From: Paracoccus sp. SMMA_5_TC
GTDB lineage: Bacteria; Pseudomonadota; Alphaproteobacteria; Rhodobacterales; Rhodobacteraceae
Direction: 5' to 3'
Length of the DNA: 64,000 nt
Assembly: GCF_009696685.2 (NCBI RefSeq)
Contig: NZ_CP102355.1
Span: forward strand, 1,971,501-2,035,500
Both the position numbers and the translations under genes were made by a program. Within the stretch, counting starts at the first letter, position 1, and each line of letters begins with the position of its first letter. The notes beneath the pieces are model-generated. The model was not told the DNA's origin, made no database searches, and saw only the letters and a list, made by a program, of their open reading frames with translations. Of this stretch, positions 1 through 9,793 are shown one piece after another.

Positions 1-856
1 CGATTTCATTCATGCCGAAACTACCGCCAGGTTCTGCATGCAGATCGGCCATTCGGGGCGCAAGGGTTCGACCTGCGTGCCTTGGGACGGTGGCATCGAC
101 GCCCCGCTGGCGCAGAACTGGCAGATCATGGCGCCCTCGGCCATTCCCTACAAGCCGGGCAATGCGGTGCCCAAGGCGATGGACCGGGCGGACATGGACA
201 TGGTGCGCGACCAGTTCGTCGAGGCCGCCCGCATGGCCGAACGTATCGGCGCCGACATGATCGAGCTTCATGCCGCGCATGGCTATCTGATCGCCAGTTT
301 CATCAGCCCGATCACCAACCACCGCGACGACGAATACGGCGGCAGCCTGGAAAACCGCATGCGCTATCCGCTGGAGGTGTTTGCCGCCATGCGCGCGGTC
401 TGGCCTGAACACAAGCCGATGTCGGTGCGCATTTCGGCCAATGACTGGATCGACGGCGGCGTTACTCCGGAAGAGGCGGTGCAGATCGCGCGCATGTTCC
501 GCGAAGCCGGCGCCGACATCATCGACGTGTCCTCGGGCCAGACCGATCCGGCGGAAAGGCCCGTCTATGGGCGCATGTTCCAGACACCTTTCAGCGATCG
601 CATCCGCAACGAGGCCGGCATCGCCACGATGACGGTGGGCAACATCAGCGATTACGATCAGGTTAACGGTATCCTGATGGCGGGCCGCGCCGATCTGGTC
701 TGTCTGGCGCGGATGCATCTGGCCGATCCCTACTGGACGCTGCACGCCGCGGTCGAACAGGGCGACACGCAATCCGAATGGCCGGTGCCCTACAAGGGTG
801 GGCGCGACCTGCTGTTCAGGCTGCGTCAGCGTCAGCAAGAGGCGATCCGGGCATGA
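1..856 (+). CDS. 2-aminobenzoyl-CoA (anthraniloyl-CoA) monooxygenase/reductase-type protein, C-terminal part
   Basis: Only the last 284 codons are inside the window; the frame is open from base 2. The visible part is an old-yellow-enzyme type FMN reductase domain, with the HAAHGYL signature and the N-x-R-x-D-x-YGGS-x-ENR motif typical of that family. In two-domain aromatic-CoA hydroxylase/reductases such a domain follows an FAD monooxygenase domain and reduces the dearomatised ring of 2-aminobenzoyl-CoA or salicylyl-CoA. The stop overlaps the start of the next gene by 4 bases, so it is the upstream member of the operon. The monooxygenase half lies outside the window, so a stand-alone NADH:flavin oxidoreductase cannot be fully excluded. 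Confidence 0.8.
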   Translation, partial: DFIHAETTARFCMQIGHSGRKGSTCVPWDGGIDAPLAQNWQIMAPSAIPYKPGNAVPKAMDRADMDMVRDQFVEAARMAERIGADMIELHAAHGYLIASFISPITNHRDDEYGGSLENRMRYPLEVFAAMRAVWPEHKPMSVRISANDWIDGGVTPEEAVQIARMFREAGADIIDVSSGQTDPAERPVYGRMFQTPFSDRIRNEAGIATMTVGNISDYDQVNGILMAGRADLVCLARMHLADPYWTLHAAVEQGDTQSEWPVPYKGGRDLLFRLRQRQQEAIRA

Positions 857-1593
857 CGCTGACGGGCAAGAGGGTTTTGGTCACCGGCGGCGGCACCGGG
901 GTCGGTGCCGAACTGGCGCGATCCTTTGCCAAGGCAGGGGCCGAGGTGGTGGTTGCCGGCCGTCGCCTGGCGCCGCTGGAAAAGGTGGCGGGCGATCTGC
1001 CGGGGGCAAGGGCGCTGGTCTGCGACGTGACCGACGAAGCCAGCGTGACGGCGCTGTTCGAGCAGTCCGGACCCTGCGACATCGTCATCGCCAATGCCGG
1101 CGCAGCCGAAAGCGCGCCATTCCTGCGCACGGAACTGGACCAGTGGAACGCGATGCTGGCCGTCAATCTGACCGGCACCTTCCTGACGCTGCGCGAGGGC
1201 TTGCGGCAGATGCGAGGTTGGGGACGTCTGATCGCGGTGGCCTCGACCGCGGGGCTCAAGGGATACGCCTATGTCGCGCCCTATGCCGCCGCCAAGCACG
1301 GGGTGGTGGGCATGGTGCGCAGCCTGGCGCTGGAGGTGGCGCGCAAGCCCATCACCGTCAACGCGCTGTGCCCGGGCTTTCTGGAAACCGAAATGACCCA
1401 GCGTTCGATCGCCAACATCATGCAAAAGACCGGCGCGAGCACGGCCGAGGCGCGTGCCGCCCTGACCGCCACCAATCCGCAGGGCCGGCTGATCGCCCCG
1501 CAAGAGGTCGCGGCTGCGGCGCTGTGGCTTAGCGCGCCGGGGGCCGAAGGGATCAATGGTCAGGCCATCGCCATCGCCGGGGGCGAGATATGA
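853..1593 (+). CDS. SDR-family oxidoreductase (probable 3-hydroxyacyl-CoA dehydrogenase)
   Basis: This 246-residue classical short-chain dehydrogenase has the N-terminal [10 protein letters not shown] nucleotide-binding loop, the NAG motif, a catalytic Ser in VASTAG and the YAAAK catalytic pair near residue 150. ATG at 853 is chosen because it overlaps the preceding stop (ATGA); an upstream in-frame start at 778 would sit deep inside the previous gene. In this cluster it probably oxidises a 3-hydroxyacyl-CoA made by the hydratase at 2024, completing a beta-oxidation-like sequence. Substrate is inferred from context only. Confidence 0.88.
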   Translation: MTLTGKRVLVTGGGTGVGAELARSFAKAGAEVVVAGRRLAPLEKVAGDLPGARALVCDVTDEASVTALFEQSGPCDIVIANAGAAESAPFLRTELDQWNAMLAVNLTGTFLTLREGLRQMRGWGRLIAVASTAGLKGYAYVAPYAAAKHGVVGMVRSLALEVARKPITVNALCPGFLETEMTQRSIANIMQKTGASTAEARAALTATNPQGRLIAPQEVAAAALWLSAPGAEGINGQAIAIAGGEI

Positions 1594-2027
1594 CCGACCC
1601 CCTGTCGAAACGGCGGCTGAAATTGTGGATCCGGCTGCTGGGGGTCACCCGCGCCGCCGAGGGGCGCCTGCGCGAGTTCCTGCGCACGCGCCATGAAACC
1701 ACCTTGCCGCGTTTCGATGTGATGGCCGCGCTGTATCGCCGGCGCGAAGGCATCAGCATGACCGAACTGTCGCGGATGCTGCTGGTGTCGAACGGCAATG
1801 CCACGGCGGTGGTGGACCGGCTGGAACGCGACGGTCTGGTGCGGCGCATGGCTTCGGACACTGATCGGCGCACGGTGCTGGTTACGCTGACGCCCGATGG
1901 CACCGCTGCCTTCGAGGGCTGGGCCGCCGATCACGAGGCCGAGGTGAACGACATCTTCTCTGACCTGACCGAGCAGGAAATCGACCTGCTGACCGATATC
2001 CTGAAACGCATGGGGGGTGCGAAATGA
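1590..2027 (+). CDS. MarR-family transcriptional regulator
   Basis: The 145-residue protein has the MarR winged-helix layout: a recognition helix around [19 protein letters not shown] followed by the wing [12 protein letters not shown]. It overlaps both neighbours by 4 bases, so it is translated within the catabolic operon. Family members usually repress their own catabolic genes and are released by an aromatic acid or its CoA thioester. By position it is likely the local regulator of the aromatic-CoA pathway; the ligand is not visible. Confidence 0.88.
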   Translation: MTDPLSKRRLKLWIRLLGVTRAAEGRLREFLRTRHETTLPRFDVMAALYRRREGISMTELSRMLLVSNGNATAVVDRLERDGLVRRMASDTDRRTVLVTLTPDGTAAFEGWAADHEAEVNDIFSDLTEQEIDLLTDILKRMGGAK

Positions 2028-2836
2028 CCGAACTGGCCAAGCTGAAACCGCAGCATTTCATCTGGGAAATGCACGGGCGCGTGGCGGTGGTGCGGCTGAA
2101 CCGGCCTGATCGGAAAAACCCGCTGACCTTTGAAAGCTATGCCGAGTTGCGCGACACCTTCCGCGCGCTGGTCTATGCCCGCGACGTGGATGTGGTGGTG
2201 TTCGCCTCGAACGGGGGGAATTTCTGCTCGGGCGGCGATGTGCATGACATCATCGGCCCGCTGGTGGGCATGGACATGAAGGGATTGCTGGCCTTTACCC
2301 GGATGACCGGGGATCTGGTCAAGGCAATGATCGGCTGCGGCAAGCCGATCATCGCGGCGGTGGATGGCGTCTGCGTCGGTGCCGGCGCCATCGTCGCCAT
2401 GGCCTCGGACCTGCGGCTGGCCACGCCCGAGGCCAAGACCGCCTTTCTGTTCACCCGCGTGGGTCTGGCCGGCTGCGACATGGGGGCCTGTGCGATGCTG
2501 CCGCGTATCATCGGGCAGGGGAGGGCGGCCGAATTGCTTTACACCGGGCGGGTAATGACCGCCGCCGAGGGTGCTGCCTGGGGCTTCTGGAACGGGTTGC
2601 ACGATGCCGCCAGTCTGGAGGCAGAGGCGCTGCGCCTGGCCGAGCGCATCGCCGCCGGCCCGGTCTTTGCCCATGGCATCACCAAGACGCAGTTGAACCA
2701 GGAATGGAACATGGGCCTGGAGCAGGCCATCGAGGCCGAGGCTCAGGCCCAGGCCATCTGCATGCAGACCCGCGATTTCGAGCGCGCCTATCGCGCCTTT
2801 GTCGCAAAGGAAAAGCCCGTGTTTCAGGGCGACTGA
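2024..2836 (+). CDS. Enoyl-CoA hydratase/isomerase family protein
   Basis: This is a crotonase-fold protein of 270 residues. The two oxyanion-hole segments are visible: [10 protein letters not shown] near residue 68 and [19 protein letters not shown] near residue 115. The segment [18 protein letters not shown] covers the usual active-site loop, where one of the classical hydratase glutamates is not evident, so the exact reaction (hydratase, isomerase or ring hydrolase) is open. It overlaps the MarR gene by 4 bases. It probably acts on the product of the aromatic-CoA monooxygenase or on a later linear CoA ester. Confidence 0.85.
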   Translation: MTELAKLKPQHFIWEMHGRVAVVRLNRPDRKNPLTFESYAELRDTFRALVYARDVDVVVFASNGGNFCSGGDVHDIIGPLVGMDMKGLLAFTRMTGDLVKAMIGCGKPIIAAVDGVCVGAGAIVAMASDLRLATPEAKTAFLFTRVGLAGCDMGACAMLPRIIGQGRAAELLYTGRVMTAAEGAAWGFWNGLHDAASLEAEALRLAERIAAGPVFAHGITKTQLNQEWNMGLEQAIEAEAQAQAICMQTRDFERAYRAFVAKEKPVFQGD

Positions 2837-2845
2837 TGGAAGGTG

Positions 2846-2895
2846 GCGGGGGCTGCCGCCCCCGCGCCCCCGCTCCAAGGGGCGGTGCCCCTTGG
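2846..2895. repeat. Double palindrome (REP-like) between hydratase and acyl-CoA dehydrogenase
   Basis: Two perfect hairpins lie back to back: an 8-bp stem with a 4-base loop (2846-2865) and a 9-bp stem CCAAGGGGC/GCCCCTTGG with a 3-base loop (2875-2895). GC-rich paired palindromes of this look are common between genes in Rhodobacterales. It may stabilise mRNA or dampen read-through inside the operon. Confidence 0.7.
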
Positions 2896-2923
2896 AAATC
2901 CCCGCCAAGTGAAGGAGTCACCC

Positions 2924-4060
2924 ATGGCCGACCGCAGCTTTCTTGATTGGCCGTTCCTGGAGCGGCGCCACCGCGATCTGGCGGCGGAGCTCGAGTCCTG
3001 GTGCGCCGCGAACCTGCCGGTCGATCACGGCGATGTCGATAGCGCCTGTCGTGACCTGGTGCGCGACCTTGGAAAGGCGGGCTTCCTGCAACATTCCGGC
3101 GCTGATGAGGGCGAGGTTCTGGACGTCCGCAGCCTGTGCCTGATCCGCGAAACCCTGGCCCGGCACGATGCGCTGGCCGATTTCGCCTTTGCCATGCAGG
3201 GGCTGGGCATGGGCGCGGTGTCGCTGTTCGGCACGCCCGAACAGCGCCGCTGGTTGGAACGCACCCGCAGCGGAACGGCGATTGCAGCCTTTGCCCTGAC
3301 CGAGCCGGGATCGGGTTCGGACGTGGCCAATACCGCCACCACGGCCGAACGCATCGACGGCGGCTGGCGGCTCACCGGGGAAAAGACCTATATTTCCAAC
3401 GGCGGCATCGCCGATGTCTATGTCGTGTTCGCCCGCAGCGGCGAGGCGCCCGGCGCCCGCGGCCTGTCGGCCTTTCTGATGCCGGCCGACAGCCCTGGCC
3501 TTGAGATCGCCGAGCGGATCGAGGTCATCGCCCCGCATCCGCTGGCCCGCTTGCGGATGGAAGGGGTCGAATTGCCCGACAGCGCGCTGATCGGCCGCCC
3601 GGGCGAGGGGTTCAAGCTGGCGATGTCGGTGCTGGACGTGTTCCGTTCGACAGTGGGGGCGGCGGCGCTGGGCATGGCCCGCCGGGCGCTGGACGAGGCG
3701 CTGGCGCGCGTGCAAAGCCGCCGCATCCAGGGCGAGCCGCTGGCCGCCTTGCAGATGGTGCAGGGCCATATCGCCGACATGGCGCTGAAGATCGATGCCG
3801 CGGCGCTGCTGGTCTATCGCGCCGCCTGGACCAAGGACGGCGGCGCCGCCCGCGTCTCGCGCGAGGCGGCGATGGCCAAGCTTTATGCCACCGAGGCCGC
3901 GCAAGAGGTTATCGATGCGGCGCTGCAACTGCATGGCGGCGACGGCGTGCGCCACGGCATGAAGGTCGAGGAACTTTACCGCGACATCCGCGCGCTGCGC
4001 ATCTATGAAGGTGCCAGCGACGTGCAGCGCGTGGTCATCGCGCGGAGTGTGCTGCCATGA
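2924..4060 (+). CDS. Acyl-CoA dehydrogenase family protein
   Basis: This protein has 378 residues and the standard three-domain acyl-CoA dehydrogenase order. The signature [14 protein letters not shown] lies near residue 120 and the C-terminal [10 protein letters not shown] carries the expected catalytic Glu region. GGDGVRHG near residue 343 matches the FAD/CoA-contacting segment. The start at 2924 follows a good GAAGGAG site; an upstream in-frame start at 2843 lies in the palindromic repeat. It would desaturate an acyl-CoA intermediate of the pathway and pass electrons to ETF. The stop overlaps the thioesterase start by 4 bases. Confidence 0.9.
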   Translation: MADRSFLDWPFLERRHRDLAAELESWCAANLPVDHGDVDSACRDLVRDLGKAGFLQHSGADEGEVLDVRSLCLIRETLARHDALADFAFAMQGLGMGAVSLFGTPEQRRWLERTRSGTAIAAFALTEPGSGSDVANTATTAERIDGGWRLTGEKTYISNGGIADVYVVFARSGEAPGARGLSAFLMPADSPGLEIAERIEVIAPHPLARLRMEGVELPDSALIGRPGEGFKLAMSVLDVFRSTVGAAALGMARRALDEALARVQSRRIQGEPLAALQMVQGHIADMALKIDAAALLVYRAAWTKDGGAARVSREAAMAKLYATEAAQEVIDAALQLHGGDGVRHGMKVEELYRDIRALRIYEGASDVQRVVIARSVLP

Positions 4061-4476
4061 GCTATCACCGCCGCATGAAGGTCGAGTTCAACCACTGCGA
4101 CCCGGCGGGGATCGTGTTCTATCCCCGCTATTTCGAGATGACGAACTCGGTTGTCGAGAACTTCTTTGCCGAAATGCTGGATTATTCATTTGTCCGCATC
4201 CACATCGAGGAACAGGCGGCTGTGCCCACAGCACGGCTTGATGTGCAGTTCCTGGCGCCCTCGCGTCTGGGAGAGATCCTGGACTTCAGGCTGGATGTGG
4301 CCGCATTGGGCAGGTCGAGCCTGCGTCTGACCCATAGCGTCAGCCACGACACCCAACCCCGCATGCAGGTGGACCAGACCCTTGTCTGGGTAGATCCCGG
4401 CGGCAGACCCGCCCCTTGGCCCCAGACCATCCGCGCACGGCTTACAGATTTGATGGAGAGAAACGATGGTGCATGA
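4057..4476 (+). CDS. Acyl-CoA thioesterase, 4-hydroxybenzoyl-CoA thioesterase type
   Basis: A 139-residue hot-dog-fold protein. The motif [18 protein letters not shown] near residues 10-27 contains the catalytic Asp of the Pseudomonas 4-hydroxybenzoyl-CoA thioesterase group. It overlaps the acyl-CoA dehydrogenase by 4 bases and the RidA gene by 11. Related thioesterases occur in 2-aminobenzoyl-CoA clusters and may recycle CoA from dead-end thioesters. Substrate is inferred. Confidence 0.87.
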   Translation: MSYHRRMKVEFNHCDPAGIVFYPRYFEMTNSVVENFFAEMLDYSFVRIHIEEQAAVPTARLDVQFLAPSRLGEILDFRLDVAALGRSSLRLTHSVSHDTQPRMQVDQTLVWVDPGGRPAPWPQTIRARLTDLMERNDGA

Positions 4477-4864
4477 GGTTCTGCATCCCTGCAACTGGAA
4501 GGCCACCCCCGGCTATTCCAACGGCATCGCTGCGCGCGGCCGCATGATCTTTACCGGCGGCATGATCGGCTGGAACGATCAGCAGGAATTCGAGACCGAC
4601 GACTTTGCCCAGCAGGTGCGCATTGCCCTGCAGGCAATCGTGGACGTGCTGGCCGAGGGCGGTGCGCGGCCCGAACATCTGGTGCGTCTGACCTGGTATG
4701 TCACCGACAAGCACGAATACCTTGGGGCGCTGAAGGAAATCGGCCGCGCCTACAAGGAGGTGATCGGCCGCCATTATCCTGCCATGGCGCTGGTGCAGGT
4801 GGTGGCTCTGGTCGAGGATCGCGCCAAGGTCGAGATCGAGGCGACCGCTGTCGTCCCCGACTGA
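4466..4864 (+). CDS. RidA-family protein (enamine/imine deaminase type)
   Basis: At 132 residues this is the usual length of RidA/YjgF proteins. The conserved VRLTWYVTD segment with its Arg, and the preceding ARPEHL, match the family active-site strand. RidA proteins hydrolyse reactive enamines or imines and release ammonia. In a pathway for an amino-substituted aromatic acid this would fit removal of the ring nitrogen after dearomatisation, supporting a 2-aminobenzoate rather than salicylate substrate. It overlaps the thioesterase gene. Confidence 0.85.
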   Translation: MVHEVLHPCNWKATPGYSNGIAARGRMIFTGGMIGWNDQQEFETDDFAQQVRIALQAIVDVLAEGGARPEHLVRLTWYVTDKHEYLGALKEIGRAYKEVIGRHYPAMALVQVVALVEDRAKVEIEATAVVPD

Positions 4865-4928
4865 TACCGCAGCTTTCGCGGGCCAAGGCACGACAAGATG
4901 CTGCGCCCGCCCGCAAGGGAGATTGAAG

Positions 4929-6569
4929 ATGACTGCAAACCCGCCTCTGGGACCATCGGCCCATGTCGACACCTTCACCCGCGACAACCTGCCTCCGCCC
5001 GAATTGTGGCCGCAATTGCTGCTGGAGGGATTTGAATATCCCGAATATCTGAATGCGGCGGTCGAGCTGACCGATCGCATGGTCGAACGCGGATTCGGCG
5101 ACCGCCCGGCGCTGATCGGTAATGGCCGGATGCGGACCTACAAGGAACTGGCAGACTGGACCAACCGCATCGCCCACGCGCTGGTGGGGCAATACGGCGT
5201 CCAGCCCGGAAATCGCGTGCTGATCCGTTCGGCCAACAACCCAGCCATGGTGGCCTGCTGGCTGGCGGCGACCAAGGTCGGCGCGGTGGTGGTCAACACC
5301 ATGCCGATGCTGCGCGCCGCCGAACTGGGCAAGATCATCGACAAGGCCCGGATCACCCATGCCCTTTGCGACACCCGCCTGATGGACGAACTGGCGCAGG
5401 CGGCCAAGAACAGCGCCTATCTGCGCACGCTGGTCGGGTTCGATGGCACTGCCAATCATGATGCCGAACTGGACCGGGCCGCGTTGTCCCAGCCGGTGCG
5501 TTTCGATGCGGTGCGCACGGGGCGCGATGATGTGGCCTTGCTGGGCTTTACCTCGGGCACCACGGGCGAGCCCAAGGCCACGATGCATTTCCACCGCGAT
5601 CTGCTCATCATCGCCGACGGCTATGCGCGCGAGGTTCTGGGCGTCACGCCCGAGGATGTCTTTGTCGGCTCGCCGCCGCTGGCGTTCACCTTTGGCCTGG
5701 GGGGACTTGCGGTGTTTCCGCTGCGCTTCGGCGCCTCGGCCGCGCTGCTGGAAAACGCCTCGCCCCCGAACCTGATCGAGATCATCCAGAAATACCGCGC
5801 CACCATCTGCTTTACCGCCCCGACCGCCTACCGCGTCATGATGCGCGCGATGGAGGAAGGTGCCGATCTGTCCAGCCTGCGCGCAGCCGTGTCCGCCGGC
5901 GAAACCCTGCCCGCCCCGGTCTACGAGGAATGGGTGGCCAAGACCGGCAAGCCGATCCTTGACGGCATCGGCGCCACCGAAATGCTGCACATCTTCCTGA
6001 CCAACCGTTTCGGCGACAGCCGACCTGGCTGCACCGGCCGCCCCGTCGGCGGCTATCAGGCCCGCATCATCGGCCCGGACGGCCAAGAAATGCCGCGCGG
6101 TGAAACCGGGCGGCTGGCCGTTCGCGGTCCTGTCGGATGCCGCTATCTGGCCGACCCCGACAAGCAGCGGACCTATGTCAGCGACGGCTGGAACCTGACC
6201 GGCGACTGCTTCTGGCAGGACGAGCAGGGGTATTTCCATTTCGCCGCGCGCACCGACGGCATCATCCTGTCTGCCGGCTACAATATCGCCGGTCCCGAGG
6301 TCGAGGCGGCGCTGCTGTCGCATCCGGATGTCGTGGAATGTGCCGTGGTGGGCGCCCCTTCCGAGGAACGGGGCCAGATCGTGCAGGCTCATGTCGTGTT
6401 GCGCGACGGCCTGACCGGCGATGCGGCCTTGGTCAAGGCTTTGCAGGATCACGTGAAATCGGTGATCGCCCCGTTCAAGTATCCGCGCAGCATCGTCTTT
6501 ACTCAAGCCCTGCCCAAGACCGAAAGCGGCAAGATCCAGCGCTTTCGCCTTGTCCAGGATGGGGCATGA
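4929..6569 (+). CDS. Aromatic acid-CoA ligase, likely 2-aminobenzoate-CoA ligase
   Basis: The 546-residue protein belongs to the ANL superfamily. It shows the P-loop-like FTSGTTGEPKATMHFH near residue 215, the domain-hinge segment around DGWNLTGDCFW and the C-terminal catalytic Lys in PKTESGKIQR. Sequence character follows the benzoate/2-aminobenzoate-CoA ligase branch. ATG at 4929 with GGGAG upstream is preferred over the TTG two codons earlier. It activates the aromatic acid with ATP and CoA before the monooxygenase step. Benzoate or another substituted benzoate is possible. Confidence 0.87.
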   Translation: MTANPPLGPSAHVDTFTRDNLPPPELWPQLLLEGFEYPEYLNAAVELTDRMVERGFGDRPALIGNGRMRTYKELADWTNRIAHALVGQYGVQPGNRVLIRSANNPAMVACWLAATKVGAVVVNTMPMLRAAELGKIIDKARITHALCDTRLMDELAQAAKNSAYLRTLVGFDGTANHDAELDRAALSQPVRFDAVRTGRDDVALLGFTSGTTGEPKATMHFHRDLLIIADGYAREVLGVTPEDVFVGSPPLAFTFGLGGLAVFPLRFGASAALLENASPPNLIEIIQKYRATICFTAPTAYRVMMRAMEEGADLSSLRAAVSAGETLPAPVYEEWVAKTGKPILDGIGATEMLHIFLTNRFGDSRPGCTGRPVGGYQARIIGPDGQEMPRGETGRLAVRGPVGCRYLADPDKQRTYVSDGWNLTGDCFWQDEQGYFHFAARTDGIILSAGYNIAGPEVEAALLSHPDVVECAVVGAPSEERGQIVQAHVVLRDGLTGDAALVKALQDHVKSVIAPFKYPRSIVFTQALPKTESGKIQRFRLVQDGA

Positions 6570-6661
6570 ACTTTCCGAACCCGGCATCGAAATTCGTTGC
6601 AAGGGCGCGGGCGCTCAACAAAGATCGCAAGACCCAACAAACGAAAACAGGGAGTTACAAC

Positions 6662-7807
6662 ATGAAGATCGCAGGGATTCTGATGAGCGGGGCGGCAGTG
6701 CTGGCCATGGCGGGCGCGGCCTGGGCCGAACCGGTCAAGGTGGGCATGATCACCACCCTGTCGGGCGGCGGCGCGGGCCTTGGCGTCGATACCCGTGACG
6801 GCTTTCTGCTGGCGCTGAAGAACGCCGGTGACGCCGGCAAGAACATCGAACTGGTGATCGAGGACGATCAACAGAAGCCCGATATCGCGGTGCAGATCGC
6901 CGACAAGATGATCCAGTCCGAAAAGGTGGACGTGCTGACCGGGATCGTGTGGTCGAACCTCGCCATGGCGGTGGTGCCGGCGGCCGTCGCCCAGGGCAAG
7001 TTCTATCTGTCCACCAATGCCGCGCCGTCGCAGCTTGCGGGTGCAGGCTGCAATCCGCGCTATTTCTCGGTTTCCTATCAGAACGACAACCTGCACGAGG
7101 CGGCAGGCGCCTATGCCCAGAACGCGGGTATCGGCAAGGTGTTCATCATGGCGCCGAACTATCCGGCGGGGCAGGATTCGCTGGCCGGCTTCAAGCGTTA
7201 CTACAAGGGCCAGGTGGTCGATGAGGTCTACACCCAGGTGGGCCAGACCGATTACGCCGGCGAGATCGCCCGGATCCGCAACAGTGACGCGGATGCGGTG
7301 TTCTTTTTCCTGCCGGGCGGCATGGGCATCGCCTTCATGAAGCAATATGCCGAATCCGGCGTTGGCAAACCGGTGATCGGCCCGGCGTTCAGCTTCAGCC
7401 AGGACATCCTGCCGGCGGTTGGCGATGCGGCGCTGGGGGTCAAGAACACAGCGCAATGGTCCAAGGATCTGGACAATCCGGCCAACAAGACCTTTGTCGA
7501 GACCTTTCAGGCGGAATACGGGCGGCTGCCGTCGCTTTACGCGGCCCAGGCCTATGATACCGCGAACCTGCTGATTTCGGCAACCGCTCAGGCCGATGTC
7601 AAGGATGCCGATGCTTTCCGCGCGGCCCTGGCCAAGGCTGATTTCCCCAGCGTTCGCGGCAAGTTCAGCTTTGGCCCGAACCAGCACCCGATCCAGGACT
7701 ATTACGTGCGCGAGGTGGTCAAGGAAGGCGACGTGCTGACCAACAAGATCATCGGCCCGGCACTGACCGATCACGGCGACGCATACGCCGAACAGTGCAA
7801 GATGTAA
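6662..7807 (+). CDS. Branched-chain amino acid-type ABC transporter substrate-binding protein
   Basis: This 381-residue protein begins with a clear Sec signal peptide (hydrophobic core residues 4-20, likely cleavage after AWA). The mature part has the periplasmic type I fold of LivJ-like proteins: EPVKVGMITTLSGGGAGLG, then an EDDQQKPD segment. Members near aromatic gene clusters bind aromatic acids. It sits 92 bases after the CoA ligase and starts the import operon. The start has the AGGGAG-type site just upstream. The ligand is probably the same aromatic acid that the ligase activates. Confidence 0.9.
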   Translation: MKIAGILMSGAAVLAMAGAAWAEPVKVGMITTLSGGGAGLGVDTRDGFLLALKNAGDAGKNIELVIEDDQQKPDIAVQIADKMIQSEKVDVLTGIVWSNLAMAVVPAAVAQGKFYLSTNAAPSQLAGAGCNPRYFSVSYQNDNLHEAAGAYAQNAGIGKVFIMAPNYPAGQDSLAGFKRYYKGQVVDEVYTQVGQTDYAGEIARIRNSDADAVFFFLPGGMGIAFMKQYAESGVGKPVIGPAFSFSQDILPAVGDAALGVKNTAQWSKDLDNPANKTFVETFQAEYGRLPSLYAAQAYDTANLLISATAQADVKDADAFRAALAKADFPSVRGKFSFGPNQHPIQDYYVREVVKEGDVLTNKIIGPALTDHGDAYAEQCKM

Positions 7808-7825
7808 CAGCCTCTGCCGACATCG

Positions 7826-7849
7826 CCGGGCCGGCAGCGACCGGCCCGG
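7826..7849. promoter_or_regulatory. Intergenic stem-loop between binding protein and permease genes
   Basis: A perfect 9-bp stem CCGGGCCGG/CCGGCCCGG with a 6-base loop and no T-run. Hairpins in this position commonly protect the binding-protein mRNA and keep its level above that of the permeases. Confidence 0.6.
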
Positions 7850-7882
7850 CCCCTGAAATCCTTGCTACGGGAGGAAGCCGCC

Positions 7883-8791
7883 ATGCTTCTGGCCGAGCAG
7901 GCCCTGAACGGCCTGCAATACGGAATGATGCTGTTTCTGATGGCGGCGGGCCTGACCCTGGTGTTCGGGGTCATGGGGCTGATCAACCTGGCCCATGGTT
8001 CGCTTTACATGACTGGGGCCTTTGCCTGCGCGGCGGTGGCGGCGGCCACGGGATCGTTCTGGCTGGGGCTGGCAGCAAGTCTGGCGGCGGCCGCCGCAGC
8101 CGGCGCATTGGTCGAGGTCGGCGTGCTGCGCCGACTTTATGCGCGTGATCATCTGGATCAGGTTCTTGCGACCTTTGCGTTGATCCTGATCTTTTCCGAA
8201 GGGGCGCGCTGGCTGTTCGGGTCGTTTCCGCTGTATCTGACCCTGCCGCCCGAGCTGGCGGGTCCGGTCACCTTGCCCGGCGGGCTCAACTATCCGCTGT
8301 TTCGTCTGGTCATCATCGGCTTTGGTGCCGCAGTCGCCATCGGACTGTGGTGGTTGATCAGCCGCACCCGACTGGGCATCCGCATCCGGGCGGGCGAGGC
8401 CGACCGGGAAATGATCGCGGCGCTGGGGGTCGATATCGCGCGGCTTTACACCGTGGTCTTTGCCCTGGGCGCCGCATTGGCCGGGCTGGCCGGCGCGCTG
8501 GTCGGCGCCATCCAGTCGGTGCAGGTCGGCATGGGCGAGCCGGTGCTGATCCTGGCCTTTGTCGTCGTGGTGATCGGCGGCATCGGCTCGATCAAGGGGG
8601 CGCTGGTGGGCGCGCTGCTGGTCGGCATGACCGATACTCTTGGCAAGGCGCTGTTGCCGGGGCTGTTCGCGCGCATGCTGGGCCCCGATGCCAATGCGAT
8701 CGGCGCCTCGCTGGCATCGATGCTGATCTATCTGTTGATGGCCGTGGTGCTGATCTGGCGCCCGCAGGGCCTGTTCGGGGCAAGGGGGTAG
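7883..8791 (+). CDS. ABC transporter permease, LivH type
   Basis: A 302-residue, strongly hydrophobic inner-membrane protein with LivH hallmarks: the N-terminal LNGLQYGMML, GVMGLINLAHGSLYM and the cytoplasmic-loop segment near IAALGVDIARLY. ATG at 7883 follows GGAGGAAGCC. It pairs with the LivM gene 3 bases downstream to form the membrane channel for the binding protein at 6662. Confidence 0.92.
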   Translation: MLLAEQALNGLQYGMMLFLMAAGLTLVFGVMGLINLAHGSLYMTGAFACAAVAAATGSFWLGLAASLAAAAAAGALVEVGVLRRLYARDHLDQVLATFALILIFSEGARWLFGSFPLYLTLPPELAGPVTLPGGLNYPLFRLVIIGFGAAVAIGLWWLISRTRLGIRIRAGEADREMIAALGVDIARLYTVVFALGAALAGLAGALVGAIQSVQVGMGEPVLILAFVVVVIGGIGSIKGALVGALLVGMTDTLGKALLPGLFARMLGPDANAIGASLASMLIYLLMAVVLIWRPQGLFGARG

Positions 8792-8794
8792 GTC

Positions 8795-9793
8795 ATGGCC
8801 GGAATTTTTACCCGTGACAGCATCATCAACCTGGTGGTCTTTGGCCTGCTGGTGGCCACGGCCATCGGCGCGCATCTGGCGGGCAACGGCTTTGCCGTGA
8901 CGCTGGCCACCAAGGCCGCCATTCTGGGCCTGGCCGGGGTGGGGCTGAACCTGGCGCTTGGCTATGGCGGCATGGTGTCATTCGGTCACGCGGCGTTCTT
9001 TGGCATCGGCGGCTATGTCACCGGCATCTTCGCCAGCCATGCCGCCCAGGGCACCCCGGTGCTGACCTTGCCCTTCTCCATCATGGGCAGCAATGAAATG
9101 CTGGGAATCTGGCCCATGGCCATGGTCGTCGCCGGCCTGGCGGCGCTGGCCATCGGCGCGCTGAGTCTGCGCACCACCGGCGTCTATTTCATCATGGTCA
9201 CATTGGCCTTTGCCCAGATGATCTATTACTTCGCTCTGGGTTGGCGTCGCTATGGCGGCGAGGACGGGCTGAGCTTTTACGTCCGCAACAGCTTTCCGGG
9301 GATGAACACCTTCGACCCGATCCAGTATTTCGCCATATGTGCGGTGCTGCTGGCCCTGGCGCTGATCTTTACTGCCACCATCACCCAGTCGCGCTATGGG
9401 CTGGCGCTGCGGGCGGTGCGGGAAAACAGCCAGCGGGCGGTGGCGGTGGGTATCCGCCCCTATGCGGTGCGGCTGACCGCCTTTGTGCTGTCGGGGATGA
9501 TCGCGGGGCTGGCCGGGTCGCTTTATGCCGACCTGAACCGCTTTGTCAGCCCGGCGATGCTGTCTTGGCACATGTCGGGGGAAATCATGGTCTTTGTCAT
9601 CCTGGGCGGAGTGGCGCGCCTGTGCGGGCCGGTGGCGGGTGCAGCCATCTTCATCCTGCTGGAACATCTGCTGGGTGGCCTGACGGATTTCTGGCAGGCG
9701 CCGCTGGGGCTGCTGCTGCTGGCGGTGGTGCTGTTCGTCCCCGGCGGCGTGATCGGGATCATCACGAAAGGGTGGCGCCATGGCCAAGCATGA
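8795..9793 (+). CDS. ABC transporter permease, LivM type
   Basis: This 332-residue LivM-like permease has GVGLNLALGYGGMVSFGHAAFF in its early segments (family signature) and the cytoplasmic loop AVRENSQRAVAVGI near residue 208. About eight to ten membrane helices are visible as hydrophobic blocks. Its 3' end overlaps the ATPase gene by 14 bases, so the two are translationally coupled. Confidence 0.92.
   Translation: MAGIFTRDSIINLVVFGLLVATAIGAHLAGNGFAVTLATKAAILGLAGVGLNLALGYGGMVSFGHAAFFGIGGYVTGIFASHAAQGTPVLTLPFSIMGSNEMLGIWPMAMVVAGLAALAIGALSLRTTGVYFIMVTLAFAQMIYYFALGWRRYGGEDGLSFYVRNSFPGMNTFDPIQYFAICAVLLALALIFTATITQSRYGLALRAVRENSQRAVAVGIRPYAVRLTAFVLSGMIAGLAGSLYADLNRFVSPAMLSWHMSGEIMVFVILGGVARLCGPVAGAAIFILLEHLLGGLTDFWQAPLGLLLLAVVLFVPGGVIGIITKGWRHGQA

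Noticed and set aside
4701..6602. 633-codon minus-strand open frame
   Set aside because: It lies antisense to the CoA ligase and RidA genes, has repetitive Arg/Gly/His/Gln composition and no recognisable motif. It is a shadow frame of high-GC DNA.
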